Program-made: the position numbers and the translations under genes
Notes under the pieces: generated by a model
What the model was told of the DNA's origin: nothing
Seen by the model: the letters and a program-made list of their open reading frames with translations, nothing else
Database searches by the model: none
In this document: one piece after another, positions 15,522-15,598 of the stretch
Position numbering within the stretch: position 1 is the stretch's first letter
Layout: each line of letters opens with the position of its first letter
Assembly: GCA_934278005.1 (NCBI GenBank)
Contig: CAKQWG010000074.1
Coordinates: 1 to 15,598, forward strand
Reading direction: 5' to 3'
From: an uncultured Pirellulaceae bacterium
GTDB lineage: Bacteria > Planctomycetota > Planctomycetia > Pirellulales > Pirellulaceae
Length of the DNA stretch: 15,598 nucleotides

Positions 15522-15598
15522 TGTCACTTGGCGCCCAAACGGTACCAGTGATTTGCACTTGAAAAGGTACCAGTTGCATTAGTGAAGGGTGACGCTTC
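15522..15598 (+). mobile_element. Possible insertion-sequence terminus (IS21-like), cut by the window edge
   Basis: The stretch opens TGTCACTTGGCGCCC and then carries GGTACCAGTG (15541-15550) and GGTACCAGTT (15566-15575), 25 bases apart. A TGT start with closely spaced internal repeats is what IS21-family ends look like, because the transposase binds several sites there. No transposase reading frame is visible in the 77 bases that remain. The repeats are seen directly; the family assignment is inference. Confidence 0.4.

Noticed and set aside
1..15598. CRISPR array, tRNA or rRNA genes
   Set aside because: No regularly spaced repeat-spacer pattern, no tRNA-like TTCGA arm with acceptor stem, and no rRNA-like conserved stretch were seen on either strand by eye.

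Overview
This window looks like a piece of a Planctomycetota chromosome, probably a Pirellulaceae-type (Rhodopirellula-like) genome. That assignment is an inference from moderate GC by eye (roughly mid-50s percent), loosely packed genes with weak or absent Shine-Dalgarno sequences, the mix of families present, and a repeat-like intergenic segment. No single marker proves it.

Region 1 (1-5370, minus strand) is a DNA-repair operon read right to left: a metallo-beta-lactamase-fold exonuclease, an ATP-dependent DNA ligase, an Lhr-Core-type DEXH helicase and, cut by the window edge, the PdeM/MPE metallophosphoesterase. This is the known ligase-associated DNA damage response cluster. The ligase and helicase overlap by four bases (GTGA). 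The PdeM fragment has no ATG, GTG or TTG in its frame and seems to start at an ATC codon placed behind a perfect AAGGAG.

Region 2 (5572-7388, minus strand) holds a zinc-dependent medium-chain alcohol/formaldehyde dehydrogenase followed by a small DUF421 (YetF-like) membrane protein. They are 56 bases apart and a pentanucleotide tandem repeat lies between them.

Region 3 (7821-11839, plus strand) is a signalling pair: a double-domain KaiC-like ATPase whose stop codon overlaps the start of a large hybrid histidine kinase (degenerate receiver, PAS, PAS, HisKA, HATPase, receiver). No kaiA or kaiB is in the window. The long divergent leader (7389-7820) carries two sets of short repeats that may be operators.

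Region 4 (12124-15598) holds a FadL/OmpP1-like outer-membrane protein and, convergent to it, a CvfB-type S1-domain RNA-binding protein. Between them lies a roughly 227-bp segment with imperfect terminal inverted repeats and an internal hairpin, resembling a small non-autonomous repeat element. Last comes an FAD-dependent oxidoreductase gene that is cut off after its nucleotide-binding region at about 15389. The foreign-looking sequence after it ends in repeats that resemble an insertion-sequence terminus. The strongest leads are the PdeM start, the broken oxidoreductase with its adjoining element, the 13511-13737 element and the KaiC-kinase pair.
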